DNA of 64,000 nucleotides from Streptomyces sp. MA5143a. GTDB lineage: Bacteria; Actinomycetota; Actinomycetes; Streptomycetales; Streptomycetaceae. The DNA is taken from contig NZ_OLMK01000096.1 of the NCBI RefSeq assembly GCF_900290235.1, positions 1-64,000 of the forward strand, in the 5' to 3' direction. Positions within the stretch are counted from its first letter, which is position 1; each line of letters starts with the position of its first letter. Below, piece by piece: positions 44,962 through 53,599 of this stretch. The notes under the pieces were generated by a model. The model was not told the DNA's origin. It did no database searches and saw only the letters and a list, made by a program, of their open reading frames with translations. Both the position numbers and the translations under genes were made by a program.

Positions 44962-45981
44962 ATGTTCAGGACCCTGGGGGGTGGAGATTTGAGTAAAAAT
45001 CGGGCCAAGGCGGTACATCCCCATACGGTGGCTGATCTGTGCGAAGACGGAGCTCGTCTCTATGCGCACGCGCTGCGGACCGGACGCCTCGCCCGTGAGG
45101 ACGTGGAACCCGCCCCCTGCCTCATGGAGTTCGCCCTCCTACACCCCGACCCCGATGACGCGAACTGGCTCCGCCCGGTTCCCCCTTCGGTCGCCCTGGC
45201 CCAGCGGCTCAACCCGATCGAACGGGAGATCGCCGAGCAGCGGAGGCGGTCGATCGAACTCGCCGACGTCTTCGAACCGTTCATGACCCTCACCGCCCAG
45301 GCGACGACGCCCACGCACGCCATCACCGTGCTGGAGGGCGGCGAACGCATCCAGGCGGCGCTGAACCTGGCGACCGCCGAGTGCCGGACCGAGGTGCTCA
45401 CGGTCCAGCCGAGCAACCGCATCTCCGAGCGCAACCTTCTCCAGGGCCTGGAGCGGGACAGGCCGTTGATCGAACGCGGTGTGCGCATCCGCACGCTGTA
45501 CCAGCACACCGCCCGCTACAACCCCGAGAAACTGGCCTACGTGGCCCAGCTGTCCAACGGCAAGGTGGAGTACCGCACCATCGACGAACTGGTGGAGCGG
45601 CTCATCATCTGCGACGACACCGTCGCCTTCATCCCCACCCGCGACGACCAGCAGGTCGCCCTGGAGCTCAGGCACCCGGGACTCGTGCGCTACCTCGTCA
45701 AGGTCTTCGAGTTCATGTGGGGCCGGGCCGTCCCCCTCACCGCAGGCGCCCCCTACGAGACCGCCCCCGACGGGATCAGCGAGATCCAGCACTCCATCGC
45801 GAAACTCCTCGTCGAGGGCCACGTCGACGAGGCCATCGCGCGGCGGCTCGGGATGAACGTGCGGACCTGCCGGGCACACATCGCCAAGCTGGCCACGGCG
45901 CTCGGCAGCGGCAGCCGGGCTCAGCTCGGGTATCTCATCGCGCAGTCGGGGATTCTGGAGCAGGAACAGCCGCTGCCCTAG
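44962..45981 (+). CDS. LuxR-type regulator with phospholipase-D-like/TrmB-like sensor domain (1)
   Basis: 339 residues. The C-terminal LuxR-like HTH is HSIAKLLVEGHVDEAIARRL and GMNVRTCRAHIAKL. The central part (about 125-260: TEVLTVQPSNRISERNLLQG, RGVRIRTLYQHTARYN, VAFIPTRDDQQVALELRHPG) resembles TrmB-like/PLD-type effector domains. It has a close paralogue tail-to-tail at 45935-47017 (47-bp overlap at the 3' ends). Divergent from the small exported peptide operon with 104 bp between, which it may control. No phosphoacceptor domain, so it probably binds a ligand. Confidence 0.8.
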   Translation: MFRTLGGGDLSKNRAKAVHPHTVADLCEDGARLYAHALRTGRLAREDVEPAPCLMEFALLHPDPDDANWLRPVPPSVALAQRLNPIEREIAEQRRRSIELADVFEPFMTLTAQATTPTHAITVLEGGERIQAALNLATAECRTEVLTVQPSNRISERNLLQGLERDRPLIERGVRIRTLYQHTARYNPEKLAYVAQLSNGKVEYRTIDELVERLIICDDTVAFIPTRDDQQVALELRHPGLVRYLVKVFEFMWGRAVPLTAGAPYETAPDGISEIQHSIAKLLVEGHVDEAIARRLGMNVRTCRAHIAKLATALGSGSRAQLGYLIAQSGILEQEQPLP

Positions 45982-47017
45982 GCCGGGCGGACGGGGCGGG
46001 CAGGGACAGCAGGTCGTCCCCGGTCTCCGTGGCCGGCCGTTGCGGGCCGTCCAGCCCCACCTGGGCGATGCGGACGCCGAGTTGGGTGCGGCTCGCGGCA
46101 CCCAGGGTCTCGGAGAGCCGGGCGATGTGGGCGCGGCAGGTCCGGACGCTTATGCCGAGGCGTTCGGCGACGACCGCGTCCTGGTGGCCCTCCGCGAGGA
46201 GCGCGGCGATGGACCGCTCCCGGTGGGTGATGCCCGCGACGCCGGAGGACGGCAGCGGCGCGGTCAGCGGGATGCCGAGGCGCCAGAGCCGTTCGAAGAC
46301 GGTGACCAGGTACTCCACCAGCGCGGGGTGCCGGATCTCCAGGGCCATGGTGCGGTCGGTGTTGGCGGGGATGAAGGCCACGGTGCGGTCGAAGACCATG
46401 AGGCGTTCCACGACCTCGTCGAGGGTGCGGGCCTCCGCCGCCTCGCCCATCATCTCCATGTAGTTGTGCAGGCCCTGCCCGTGCCGGGCCACATGCGTGT
46501 ACAGGTCCCGCATCCGTACGCCCCGCCGGCACATGGCGAGCGCCCGGTGCAGTCCCTCGCGCAGCTCGTCCTCCCGCCGGATGCCGCCGGGCTGCACGGT
46601 CATCACCTCGGTGGTGCAGCGGTCGGTGGCCTCGTCGATCGCCGCCCGGATCCGGGACAGCCCGTCAAGCACGCGGATCGCCGTGCCCTCCGCCGGCTGA
46701 CCGGGCCGTACGGCGCTGAGGCCCGCGTACCACTCGACGGCCTCGACGGCCGCGCCCACCCGGGCCTGGCTGGCGCTGACCTCGGCGTGGACGCCGCGCA
46801 GCAGCCGGGTCATGACCTCCTGCGGAGAGGTGGGCACCAGCCAGCCCATGTCGTCGGGGTCGGGGTGCAGCAGGGCCAGTTCGACCAGACAGGGCACGGT
46901 CTCCGCGTCCTCGCGCGGGAGACGACCCCGCCGTACCGCTCGCGCGTACACCCGGTCCCCGGCCTCGCAGAGCCGGTCGGCACCGTGGGGATGCCCGTCC
47001 GTCGCATACCCGGCCAT
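45935..47017 (-). CDS. LuxR-type regulator with phospholipase-D-like/TrmB-like sensor domain (2)
   Basis: 360 residues from ATG 47017. Same plan as the gene at 44962: LVELALLHPDPDDMGWLVP, TEVMTVQPGGIRREDELREG, RGVRMRDLYTHVARHGQGL, VAFIPANTDRTMALEIRHPA and the HTH RSIAALLAEGHQDAVVAERL, GISVRTCRAHIARL. It ends with an extra Pro/Ala-rich 40-residue tail. The two genes converge and overlap by 47 nt, so their mRNAs would be complementary at the 3' ends. Divergent from the ATP-grasp operon. Confidence 0.82.
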   Translation of the reverse strand: MAGYATDGHPHGADRLCEAGDRVYARAVRRGRLPREDAETVPCLVELALLHPDPDDMGWLVPTSPQEVMTRLLRGVHAEVSASQARVGAAVEAVEWYAGLSAVRPGQPAEGTAIRVLDGLSRIRAAIDEATDRCTTEVMTVQPGGIRREDELREGLHRALAMCRRGVRMRDLYTHVARHGQGLHNYMEMMGEAAEARTLDEVVERLMVFDRTVAFIPANTDRTMALEIRHPALVEYLVTVFERLWRLGIPLTAPLPSSGVAGITHRERSIAALLAEGHQDAVVAERLGISVRTCRAHIARLSETLGAASRTQLGVRIAQVGLDGPQRPATETGDDLLSLPAPSARPRAAAVPAPESPTAR

Positions 47018-47431
47018 GACCAACTCACCCCCGGTTCCAGCCTGTTCGCAGCGCAACTATGCGCGGCCCGCACCGCCTCCGCAACACGACGACACCGTCC
47101 CCCTGCCCCGAAGCGCCCCTCTCTGTCCCCTCTTGTCCACCCCTCAGGTATTACGCCCTGCAACAAGCTGAAGAAACGATGCCTGGAGGTCGCATGGAGG
47201 GTCCGTGAAGACCGGGACGGGGCGCGGCCGGGGGTGCGGTCCGCCCGGCGGCCGCCCGTGCCGGTGCCGCGCGGCCGGGCGCGCGGGTCGGCCGCGGGTG
47301 GTTCGCGCGGAGCGACTCCCCCGCGCGGACGTACTTCAAACCCTCCGTTTCCGCTGGTCGCGATCGTTCCCGCAAGATGGCGGAAACAAGACGGTGATCA
47401 GCTTGTTACGGAGCGCACTTACCGTCGGGCC
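47018..47431. other. Divergent promoter region without a gene
   Basis: About 410 bp between a regulator (minus) and the ATP-grasp operon (plus). GTTTCCGC (47347-47354) and GCGGAAAC (47380-47387) form an inverted repeat with a 25-bp centre, about 45 bp before the ATP-grasp start. A TTGTTA (47404) may be its -35. The middle (47230-47320) is extreme GC without coding bias. Confidence 0.5.
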
Positions 47432-48973
47432 ATGGCGGACATATTTGACGCGTACGCGTTGGCCGACGCGTGGGACGAGATGTTCGAGCGGCCGGGTGAG
47501 GTCAGGGCCGCCTACGAGCCGGTGCTGGCCGCGCTCCAGCCCATCGAACCGGCCGAACTGAGGTTCAGGGCGGACCAGATGGCCCGCGCGTTCACGGACC
47601 GGGGCGTCACCTACGCCTTCGCGGGCGAGGAGAGACCCTGGCCGCTCGATCTCGTGCCGAGGATCCTGGACGCCCTGGAGTGGGATCTCATCCAGCGCGG
47701 AGTCGCCCAGCGCGTCCGGGCGTTGGAGGCGTACCTCGCCGACGCCTACGGGCCGTGCCGCGCCTTCGAGGACGGGGTCGTGCCCTGGCGGCTGCTCCTC
47801 AACTCCCCGCACTTCCATCGGTCCGCGCACGGCGTGGAGCCGCCCGGCGGGGTCCGCATCCATGTCGCCGGCATCGACCTCGTCCGCGACGAGGCGGGCG
47901 CCTTCCGGGTGCTGGAGGACAACGTCCGGGTGCCGTCCGGGGTGTCGTACGTCATCGAGAACCGGCGGGCGATGACCCGCGTCTTCCCCTCCCTCTTCGC
48001 CGAACAGCACGTCCTGCCCGTCGACGGCTACGCGCAGAAACTGCTCGCCGCGCTACGGGCCGCCGCGCCCGGCGGCATCGGGGACCCTCGCGTCGTCGTG
48101 CTCACGCCCGGCCCCAACAACGCCGCCTACTTCGAACACGCGCTGCTGGCCCGGCTGATGGGCGTCCAGCTGGTCGAGGGACACGACCTGGTGTGCCGGG
48201 GGAACCGGGTGTGGATGCGGACCACGCGCGGGGAGATGCCCGTCCATGTCGTATACCGGCGGCTCGACGACGACTTCCTCGATCCGCTCCACTTCCGGCC
48301 CGACTCGGTGATCGGCTGCCCCGGCGTCATGGGCGCCGCGATGGCGGGCAACGTGACGCTCGCCAACGCCGTAGGCAACGGCATCGCCGACGACAAGCTG
48401 CTCTACACGTATGTGCCCGACCTGATCCGGTACTACCTCGGTGAGGAACCGGTCCTGCCCAACGTGGAGTCGTTCCGCCCGGACGAGCCGGGGCAGTTGG
48501 AGGCGGTGCTCGACCAGATCGACCAGCTCGTCGTCAAACCGGTCGACGGGGCCGGCGGACAGGGCATCGTCATCGGCCCCAAGGCGGACCGGGACACGCT
48601 GGAGCGCACCCGCGCCGCCGTCCTCGCCGATCCGCGCGGCTGGATCGCGCAGCGGCCCGTCGCCCTGTCCACGTCCCCCACCCTCGCCGGGGAACGCATG
48701 GCGCCCCGCCACATCGACCTGCGCCCCTTCGCCGTGAACGACGGCAGCGAGGTCTGGGTGCTGCCCGGCGGACTGACCCGGGTCGCCCTCCAGGAGGGCA
48801 ACCTCATCGTCAACTCCAGCCAGGGCGGCGGCTCCAAGGACACCTGGGTCCTCGCCGAGGGCCCCGCCGAGCAGCGGCACGAGGAGGAGAGCGGCCCGCT
48901 GGAGAAGGCACCGCGTCAGCTCGGACCCGACGGCACCCGCACGGTCGTGCAGGAAGGGGCGCAGCAGCAGTGA
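47432..48973 (+). CDS. Circularly permuted ATP-grasp protein
   Basis: 513 residues from ATG 47432. Conserved blocks: FRADQMARAFTDRGVTYAF, RPWPLDLVPRIL, GVRIHVAGIDLVRDEAGAFR, LEDNVRVPSGVSYVIENRRA, VVLTPGPNNAAYFEHALLA, DQLVVKPVDGAGGQGIVIGP and NSSQGGGSKDTWVL. This is the cp-ATP-grasp type 2 family, amino-acid ligases predicted to make short peptides. The stop overlaps the GTG of the alpha-E gene (4 nt). With alpha-E and transglutaminase it forms a widely conserved three-gene cassette. Confidence 0.93.
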   Translation: MADIFDAYALADAWDEMFERPGEVRAAYEPVLAALQPIEPAELRFRADQMARAFTDRGVTYAFAGEERPWPLDLVPRILDALEWDLIQRGVAQRVRALEAYLADAYGPCRAFEDGVVPWRLLLNSPHFHRSAHGVEPPGGVRIHVAGIDLVRDEAGAFRVLEDNVRVPSGVSYVIENRRAMTRVFPSLFAEQHVLPVDGYAQKLLAALRAAAPGGIGDPRVVVLTPGPNNAAYFEHALLARLMGVQLVEGHDLVCRGNRVWMRTTRGEMPVHVVYRRLDDDFLDPLHFRPDSVIGCPGVMGAAMAGNVTLANAVGNGIADDKLLYTYVPDLIRYYLGEEPVLPNVESFRPDEPGQLEAVLDQIDQLVVKPVDGAGGQGIVIGPKADRDTLERTRAAVLADPRGWIAQRPVALSTSPTLAGERMAPRHIDLRPFAVNDGSEVWVLPGGLTRVALQEGNLIVNSSQGGGSKDTWVLAEGPAEQRHEEESGPLEKAPRQLGPDGTRTVVQEGAQQQ

Positions 48974-49905
48974 ACGACGTGATCCTCTCCCGGATAGCCG
49001 AGGCCCTGACCTGGACGGGCCGCTACGTGGAACGCGCCGACGCCACCGGCCGCATCCTCGACGCCTACCTCCACCGCCTCCTGGAGGACCCCTGGCGCGA
49101 CGAGGACGCCGCCTGCCGCTCGCTGTACGCGATCCTCGGCGTCGACGCTCCGGACCAGCACTGCGACATGCGGCAGGTCCTGGACCGGCTGGCCTTCGAC
49201 GCGCACTCCACCGGCAGCATCGAAGGGGCGCTCGGCGCCGCCCGGCTGAACGCCCGCAGTGCCCGCGAGGCCGTCTCCTCCGAGATGTGGGAGTGCCTCA
49301 ACTCCACCTGGCACGCCCTCGCCGACCAGCGCACGGCCGCCCGCCGCACCGGCGGCCCGTACGCCTATCTGGAGCTGGTCCGCAGGCGCGCGGCCCTGTT
49401 CTTCGGGCTCGCGGACTCCACGATGAGCCGGGACGACAGCTGGCGGTTCGTGGTCCTCGGCCGCAGCCTGGAGCGGGTCGACATGACCGTGCGGCTGCTG
49501 TCGGTACGGGTCCTGGACGCGGCGCACGCGCCCGACTGGCCGACCCTGCTGAGCGCGAGCGGCGCCGACGAGGCGTACGCGCGCCTGCACGGCGGCTTCG
49601 GCGACAGCCCCAAGGTCGCCGAGTTCCTGCTCCTCGACCGGGACTTCCCGCGCTCGGCGCTGCACGCGCTGACCACGGCCGAGGAGTGCCTCGCCGCGCT
49701 CGGCCGCCCGCGCCAGGACCCGGCCCGCCGGCCGATCGGCGCGCTGCGCACCCATCTGGAGTACCTGGACTCCGCGTCCCTGGAGGCCGGGCTGCCGACG
49801 CTGCTGCGGGACCTCCAGCGGGCCTGCATGGCCTCGGCGGAGGCGGTGGCCGAGAAGTTCTTCCCGTACCAGGGGCCCGTCGAGTGGGCCCAGGAAGGCG
49901 CGTGA
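48970..49905 (+). CDS. Alpha-E domain protein (DUF403)
   Basis: 311 residues from GTG 48970, overlapping the ATP-grasp stop. All-helical: LSRIAEALTWTGRYVERADA, AREAVSSEMWECLNSTWHAL, SRDDSWRFVVLGRSLERVDM, FLLLDRDFPRSALHALTTAE and AEAVAEKFFPYQGPV. Typical DUF403 length and motifs. Its biochemical role is unknown; it is almost always encoded between cp-ATP-grasp and transglutaminase genes, so it probably acts as a scaffold or modifier for the same peptide product. Confidence 0.92.
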   Translation: MNDVILSRIAEALTWTGRYVERADATGRILDAYLHRLLEDPWRDEDAACRSLYAILGVDAPDQHCDMRQVLDRLAFDAHSTGSIEGALGAARLNARSAREAVSSEMWECLNSTWHALADQRTAARRTGGPYAYLELVRRRAALFFGLADSTMSRDDSWRFVVLGRSLERVDMTVRLLSVRVLDAAHAPDWPTLLSASGADEAYARLHGGFGDSPKVAEFLLLDRDFPRSALHALTTAEECLAALGRPRQDPARRPIGALRTHLEYLDSASLEAGLPTLLRDLQRACMASAEAVAEKFFPYQGPVEWAQEGA

Positions 49906-50777
49906 GCGCGATGACCCCACCCCCCGCGACGTACGCCACCCGGCGCCTGCGCATCCGGCACACCACCCGTGTCCCGTACGCCCAGCCCGCGTCGTCGTCG
50001 CACAACGAGGTGCGGATGACCCCGCTGACCCTGCCGGGCCAGACCACCCTGGACGCGCGGGTGCTGGTCAACCCGTCGACGCCGACCTGGTCGTACTGGG
50101 ACTACTGGGGCACCCAGGTCACCGGTTTCGACCTGATGGACCCGCACGGCGACCTGACGATCACCGCGTCCAGCCTGGTGGAGACGGCGCCGCCGGAGCC
50201 GCTCGCGGACGCGCCGGCCTGGGCGGAGGTCCACCGGGTGACCGCCGACTCCCGGCTGCTGGAGTACCTGACCGCGACCCGCCGCACCACGCTCCCGGCG
50301 GAGCTGGTCGAGCGGGCGCGGGAGGCGGCCGCCGGGCTGGACGTGCACGAGACGGCGGTCGCCGTGTCGGCGATGGTCGCCGACCATGTGGCGTACGTGC
50401 CGGGCGCCACCGGTGTGCACACCAGCGCGGCGGAGGCGTGGGACCAGCGGGCCGGTGTCTGCCAGGACATCGCCCATCTCACCCTGGGCATGCTGCGCGG
50501 CCTCGGGATGCCCGCCCGCTATGTCTCCGGCTATCTCCACCCCGAGCGCGAGGCGGAGCTGTACCGGCCCGTCGCGGGGCAGAGCCACGCCTGGATCGAG
50601 TACTGGGCGGGCGACTGGGCCGGCTACGACCCCACGAACCGGGTCCGCGCCGACGAGTCCCATGTCGTCGTCGGGCGCGGCCGGGACTACGACGACGTCA
50701 CCCCGCACAAGGGCATCTACCGGGGGGTGCCCGGGGGCCCGCCGGAGGTGACGATCGAGTTCACGCGGGTGGCGTGA
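49902..50777 (+). CDS. Transglutaminase-like cysteine peptidase family protein
   Basis: 291 residues from GTG 49902 (4-nt overlap with the upstream stop; ATG 49911 is an alternative). N-terminal beta domain RRLRIRHTTRVPYAQPASSS HNEVRM-type, then the catalytic core: Cys in RAGVCQDIAHLTLGMLRGLG, His in GQSHAWIEYWAGDW and Asp in GYDPTNRVRADESHV. All triad residues are present. Third gene of the ATP-grasp/alpha-E cassette; predicted to hydrolyse or transfer the peptide made by the ligase. Confidence 0.92.
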   Translation: MSAMTPPPATYATRRLRIRHTTRVPYAQPASSSHNEVRMTPLTLPGQTTLDARVLVNPSTPTWSYWDYWGTQVTGFDLMDPHGDLTITASSLVETAPPEPLADAPAWAEVHRVTADSRLLEYLTATRRTTLPAELVERAREAAAGLDVHETAVAVSAMVADHVAYVPGATGVHTSAAEAWDQRAGVCQDIAHLTLGMLRGLGMPARYVSGYLHPEREAELYRPVAGQSHAWIEYWAGDWAGYDPTNRVRADESHVVVGRGRDYDDVTPHKGIYRGVPGGPPEVTIEFTRVA

Positions 50778-50850
50778 GCGGGACGGGCGGCGGGACGGGC
50801 ACCCGCTCTCGTCCCTCCCGCTCGTCACCCGCTCTCGTCCCTCCCGCTCG

Positions 50851-51348
50851 TCACTCGCGCTCGTAGTTCGTCAGCACGCAGCCCGCCTCCGCCTCGACGC
50901 GGGTGTACGTGTCGGGGATCTCCAGGCCCGGCTCGCAGTCGATGTAGAGGAGACCGGCGTCGAGCAGGGCCCGGGCGTGTTCGTCTCGGTCGACGTCGAG
51001 GACGAAGTTCATCCCGATCATGAGGCCGTTGTCGTCGGACTCGTCGGACGCGGCCAGGTCCTTCTGGAACTCGGTCATGTCGGTGACGTGCAGGAAGTCG
51101 ATGTCGGTGTCGTCGTCGACGTCGCAGTCGCCGCCGCCGTCGATGGCGTCGCTGAACTCGGCGCGGATCTCCGCCAGATCGGACGACGTGTAGTAGTCGG
51201 TGTCCTGGCAGCCGACGTTCTTGTCGACGTAGGTGGCGACCGCCTCCGTGTCACCGGCCATCGGCAGCTCGACCCCGTCGTCGCCGCAGGCGGTGACGGT
51301 GAGGGCGAGCAGAAGGGCGCAGGCGGAGGCAGACATTCGGGTACGCAA
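50851..51348 (-). CDS. Lipoprotein, acidic, unknown function
   Basis: 165 residues from TTG 51348, with GAGGAA 5 nt upstream (ATG 51336 is in frame). Signal ASACALLLALTVTAC with lipobox Cys21, so it is membrane-anchored outside the cell. The mature domain is very acidic (GGGDCDVDDDTDIDFLHV) and has four further Cys (VGCQDTDYY, GDCDVDD, IDCEPGLE, AGCVLTN), probably two disulphides. I do not recognise the family. It is followed by a second lipoprotein on the same strand's 5' side. Confidence 0.75.
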   Translation of the reverse strand: MRTRMSASACALLLALTVTACGDDGVELPMAGDTEAVATYVDKNVGCQDTDYYTSSDLAEIRAEFSDAIDGGGDCDVDDDTDIDFLHVTDMTEFQKDLAASDESDDNGLMIGMNFVLDVDRDEHARALLDAGLLYIDCEPGLEIPDTYTRVEAEAGCVLTNYERE

Positions 51349-51407
51349 GGGAATTCCTCAGGTAGGTGGGGCTGAACTGGGGGGTGTCAGGGGGCCGGGC
51401 GGCCGTG

Positions 51408-52049
51408 TCAGCCGGCCGGTGCGAAGGCGTGGAAGCCGTCGGTGGTGGAGAGGTGGCCGTAGCCCGTGGCCTCGTCGACCGCGGGGACGTGGTCGACGGG
51501 GAGGTCCTCGGCGAGGACCTCGCGGGTGCGGGGGTCGACGGCCAGACCGTGCTCCGTGCCGTCCGCGGCGGTGGCGTACCCGTAGAGGACCGAGCCGTCC
51601 CGGGTGAACCGCACCGGGTCCAGCGGGGTCTCGTCCGCCCCCTCCTCCTGCGTCCACAGCCGCTTGCCGTCGGGCAGCCGCCACACCGTCGTACCGGTGA
51701 ACGTCAGGTCCAGCACACCGGGAGCGGTGCGGCCGGTGGCCAGGCTCCACGCGGGCTTCGCGGCGAAGCCCGGGAGACGGGGGCCGTCGTAGGCGGGGGC
51801 GGGGGTGGCGGTGGTGGCGGTGGGGCGGTCGCTGGGCGCGGGCTTCTTGCCGCCGCCGTCCGGTTCACCGCCGTCGACCGCCGTGCAGGCGGTCAGGAGG
51901 GCGGGGGAGAGCGCCAGCGCGAGGGGTGGGGCGAGGGACGCGGGGGAGGAGGGCGCGGTGGAGAGAGACGCGGTGGGGAGAGACGCGGTGGGGAGGGGCG
52001 CCGACCGGGCTGCCGCTGTGCGTCGCCTGGAGCGGGCCTTGGGGCCCAT
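51408..52049 (-). CDS. Putative lipoprotein, unknown function
   Basis: 213 residues from ATG 52049 (the frame is open further upstream). A basic N terminus GPKARSRRRTAAARS and a hydrophobic stretch LAPPLALALSPALLTAC with lipobox-like Cys suggest a lipoprotein. The pre-Cys part has TASLPTASLSTA repeats from a 15-bp DNA repeat. The mature part (FAAKPAWSLATGRTAPGVLD, RLPDGKRLWTQEEG, DRDGSVLYGYA-like strands) resembles beta-propeller blades but is short. No partner known. Confidence 0.6.
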   Translation of the reverse strand: MGPKARSRRRTAAARSAPLPTASLPTASLSTAPSSPASLAPPLALALSPALLTACTAVDGGEPDGGGKKPAPSDRPTATTATPAPAYDGPRLPGFAAKPAWSLATGRTAPGVLDLTFTGTTVWRLPDGKRLWTQEEGADETPLDPVRFTRDGSVLYGYATAADGTEHGLAVDPRTREVLAEDLPVDHVPAVDEATGYGHLSTTDGFHAFAPAG

Positions 52050-52247
52050 TGAGTGTGTTGGTCCCCCGGCGGCGGTGCGCGCGCAGCGCTCCGCCGGGTC
52101 CCCGTTGTGGTGCAGCATCCCGACAGTCGTCCCCCGTGATCACGACATGACAGGCCGAAACCCTAGACCATGGCGTGATCTTGGCGCGGGGACTGCACAG
52201 GATCTACGCAGGACGGCGGCGGGGGCCGCGTCCGGCCGCCCGCCGCC

Positions 52248-52311
52248 GCTGACGTCGTTGTCGTGGCTGACGTCGTGACGTCGTTGTCGCCGCTGACGTC
52301 GTTGTCGTCGC
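52248..52311. repeat. GACGTC-containing tandem repeat after the sugar-binding gene
   Basis: Four copies of GCTGACGTCGTTGTCG-type units (about 15 bp, one shortened) abut the stop of the gene at 52318. Each contains the palindrome GACGTC. The rest of the gap to 52049 holds no gene. Confidence 0.7.
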
Positions 52312-52317
52312 TCGGTG

Positions 52318-53469
52318 TTAGTTCAGCTTGAGCGCGTCGCAGTCGGCCCTGTACTCCGCCGTGCAGATCTGCTTGACGGTGTAGATGCCGTCGGCGATGA
52401 CCGTGTCCGCGATGTTCTTCTTGGTCAGCGCGACCGGCGGAACCAGCTGGGCGGGGATCTTCTTGGTGGTCGGGGAGTCGACGCTGTCCTTGGCGAGGGC
52501 GTCGAACTCGATGGAGCGGCCCTGGACCTTGGCGACGGCCATCTCGGCGGCGGCGTTCGCCTCCAGCGGGAACGACTTGTACACGGTCATGTACTGGTCG
52601 CCCGCGACGATCCGCTGCACCGCGTCCAGGTCGGCGTCCTGCCCGGTGACCGGCGGCACCTTGGAGACGCCGGAGGCCTTCAGGACGCCGATGACGGCAC
52701 CCGCGATGCCGTCGTTGGCGGCGTAGACGGCGTCGATGTTGCCGGCGCCGAGCTTGGCGACGGCCTCCTCCATGTTCGCCTTCGCGACGACCGGGTCCCA
52801 GTCCTTGGTGTCGTACGTCTCGGAGATCGTCACCTTGTCGCCGAGTTCGGAGAGGGCGCCCTCCTTGAACATGGCGGCGTTGGGGTCGGTGGTCGACCCG
52901 TTCATCATGACGATCTTGTTGGCGGCGCTGTCGCCGAGCTTCTCCACCAGGGAGCGGCCCTGCACCTGGCCGACCAGCTCGTTGTCGAAGGAGACGTAGC
53001 CGTCGATCGGGCCCTGGGCGAGCCGGTCGTAGGCGATGACCGGGATGCCGGCCTTGTCGGCGGTCTCGACGGCGCTCGCGATGCTCTTGGAGTCCACGGC
53101 GTCGACCACGATGATGTCGACCTTGTCGGTCACCATCCGCTCGAGCTGCTCGATCTGGGTCTCCGGGTCCTTGTCCGCGTTGGCGTACTGGACCGTCGCC
53201 TTGTTGTCGGTCAGTTCGCCGATCTTCTTCTTCATGATCGGGAGGTCGAACTGCTCGTAGCGCTTGGTCTCCTTGTCAGGGAAGAGAACGCCCACCGTGA
53301 TGTCGTCGCCCTTCGTGGGGCTCGCCTCCGCGCTGCTGCCGACGTCCACGACCCCGCAGGCGGCGAGGGAGACGGCCGCGGCGGACGCCGCGAGGGCGGT
53401 GGCGGTGCGGTGCAGGGCGGTACGACGTATACGGCTGGTGCCGGTCGTGCTGGTCTTACGGGCGTTCAC
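52318..53469 (-). CDS. Sugar ABC transporter substrate-binding lipoprotein (xylose/ribose type)
   Basis: 383 residues from GTG 53469 (GGAAGG upstream; GTG 53499 would add ten). Signal with lipobox AAAVSLAAC. Periplasmic-binding fold type I: ITVGVLFPDKETKRYEQFD, VDIIVVDAVDSKSIASAVE, AGIPVIAYDRLAQG, AVYAANDGIAGAVIGVLKAS and VTGQDADLDAVQRI. Closest to xylose-binding XylF. The usual ATPase and permease genes are absent on both sides, so it is an orphan here and must work with a transporter encoded elsewhere. Confidence 0.9.
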   Translation of the reverse strand: MNARKTSTTGTSRIRRTALHRTATALAASAAAVSLAACGVVDVGSSAEASPTKGDDITVGVLFPDKETKRYEQFDLPIMKKKIGELTDNKATVQYANADKDPETQIEQLERMVTDKVDIIVVDAVDSKSIASAVETADKAGIPVIAYDRLAQGPIDGYVSFDNELVGQVQGRSLVEKLGDSAANKIVMMNGSTTDPNAAMFKEGALSELGDKVTISETYDTKDWDPVVAKANMEEAVAKLGAGNIDAVYAANDGIAGAVIGVLKASGVSKVPPVTGQDADLDAVQRIVAGDQYMTVYKSFPLEANAAAEMAVAKVQGRSIEFDALAKDSVDSPTTKKIPAQLVPPVALTKKNIADTVIADGIYTVKQICTAEYRADCDALKLN

Positions 53470-53569
53470 ATCAAGGGCCTTCCGGGCGTGGGTCGGCACT
53501 GAGACCCAGGTGGCTGAAAGCCAACGCGCTGATCACCGCAGCGTCAAGGAGTAATCACTTAACGAGATG

Positions 53570-53582
53570 ACAACAGCGTTGT
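53570..53582. promoter_or_regulatory. Palindrome upstream of the sugar-binding gene
   Basis: ACAAC-AGC-GTTGT, a 13-bp palindrome about 100 bp before the gene start in an AT-richer stretch. LacI/ROK-type repressors of sugar genes use sites of this size; the assignment is inferred. Confidence 0.45.
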
Positions 53583-53599
53583 GTGGTCTCGGTGTGAAG

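Noticed and set aside
46040..47431. In-frame upstream extension of the ATP-grasp gene
   Set aside because: Antisense to the LuxR-type regulator at 45935-47017 and without family similarity; ATG at 47432 fits the family start.
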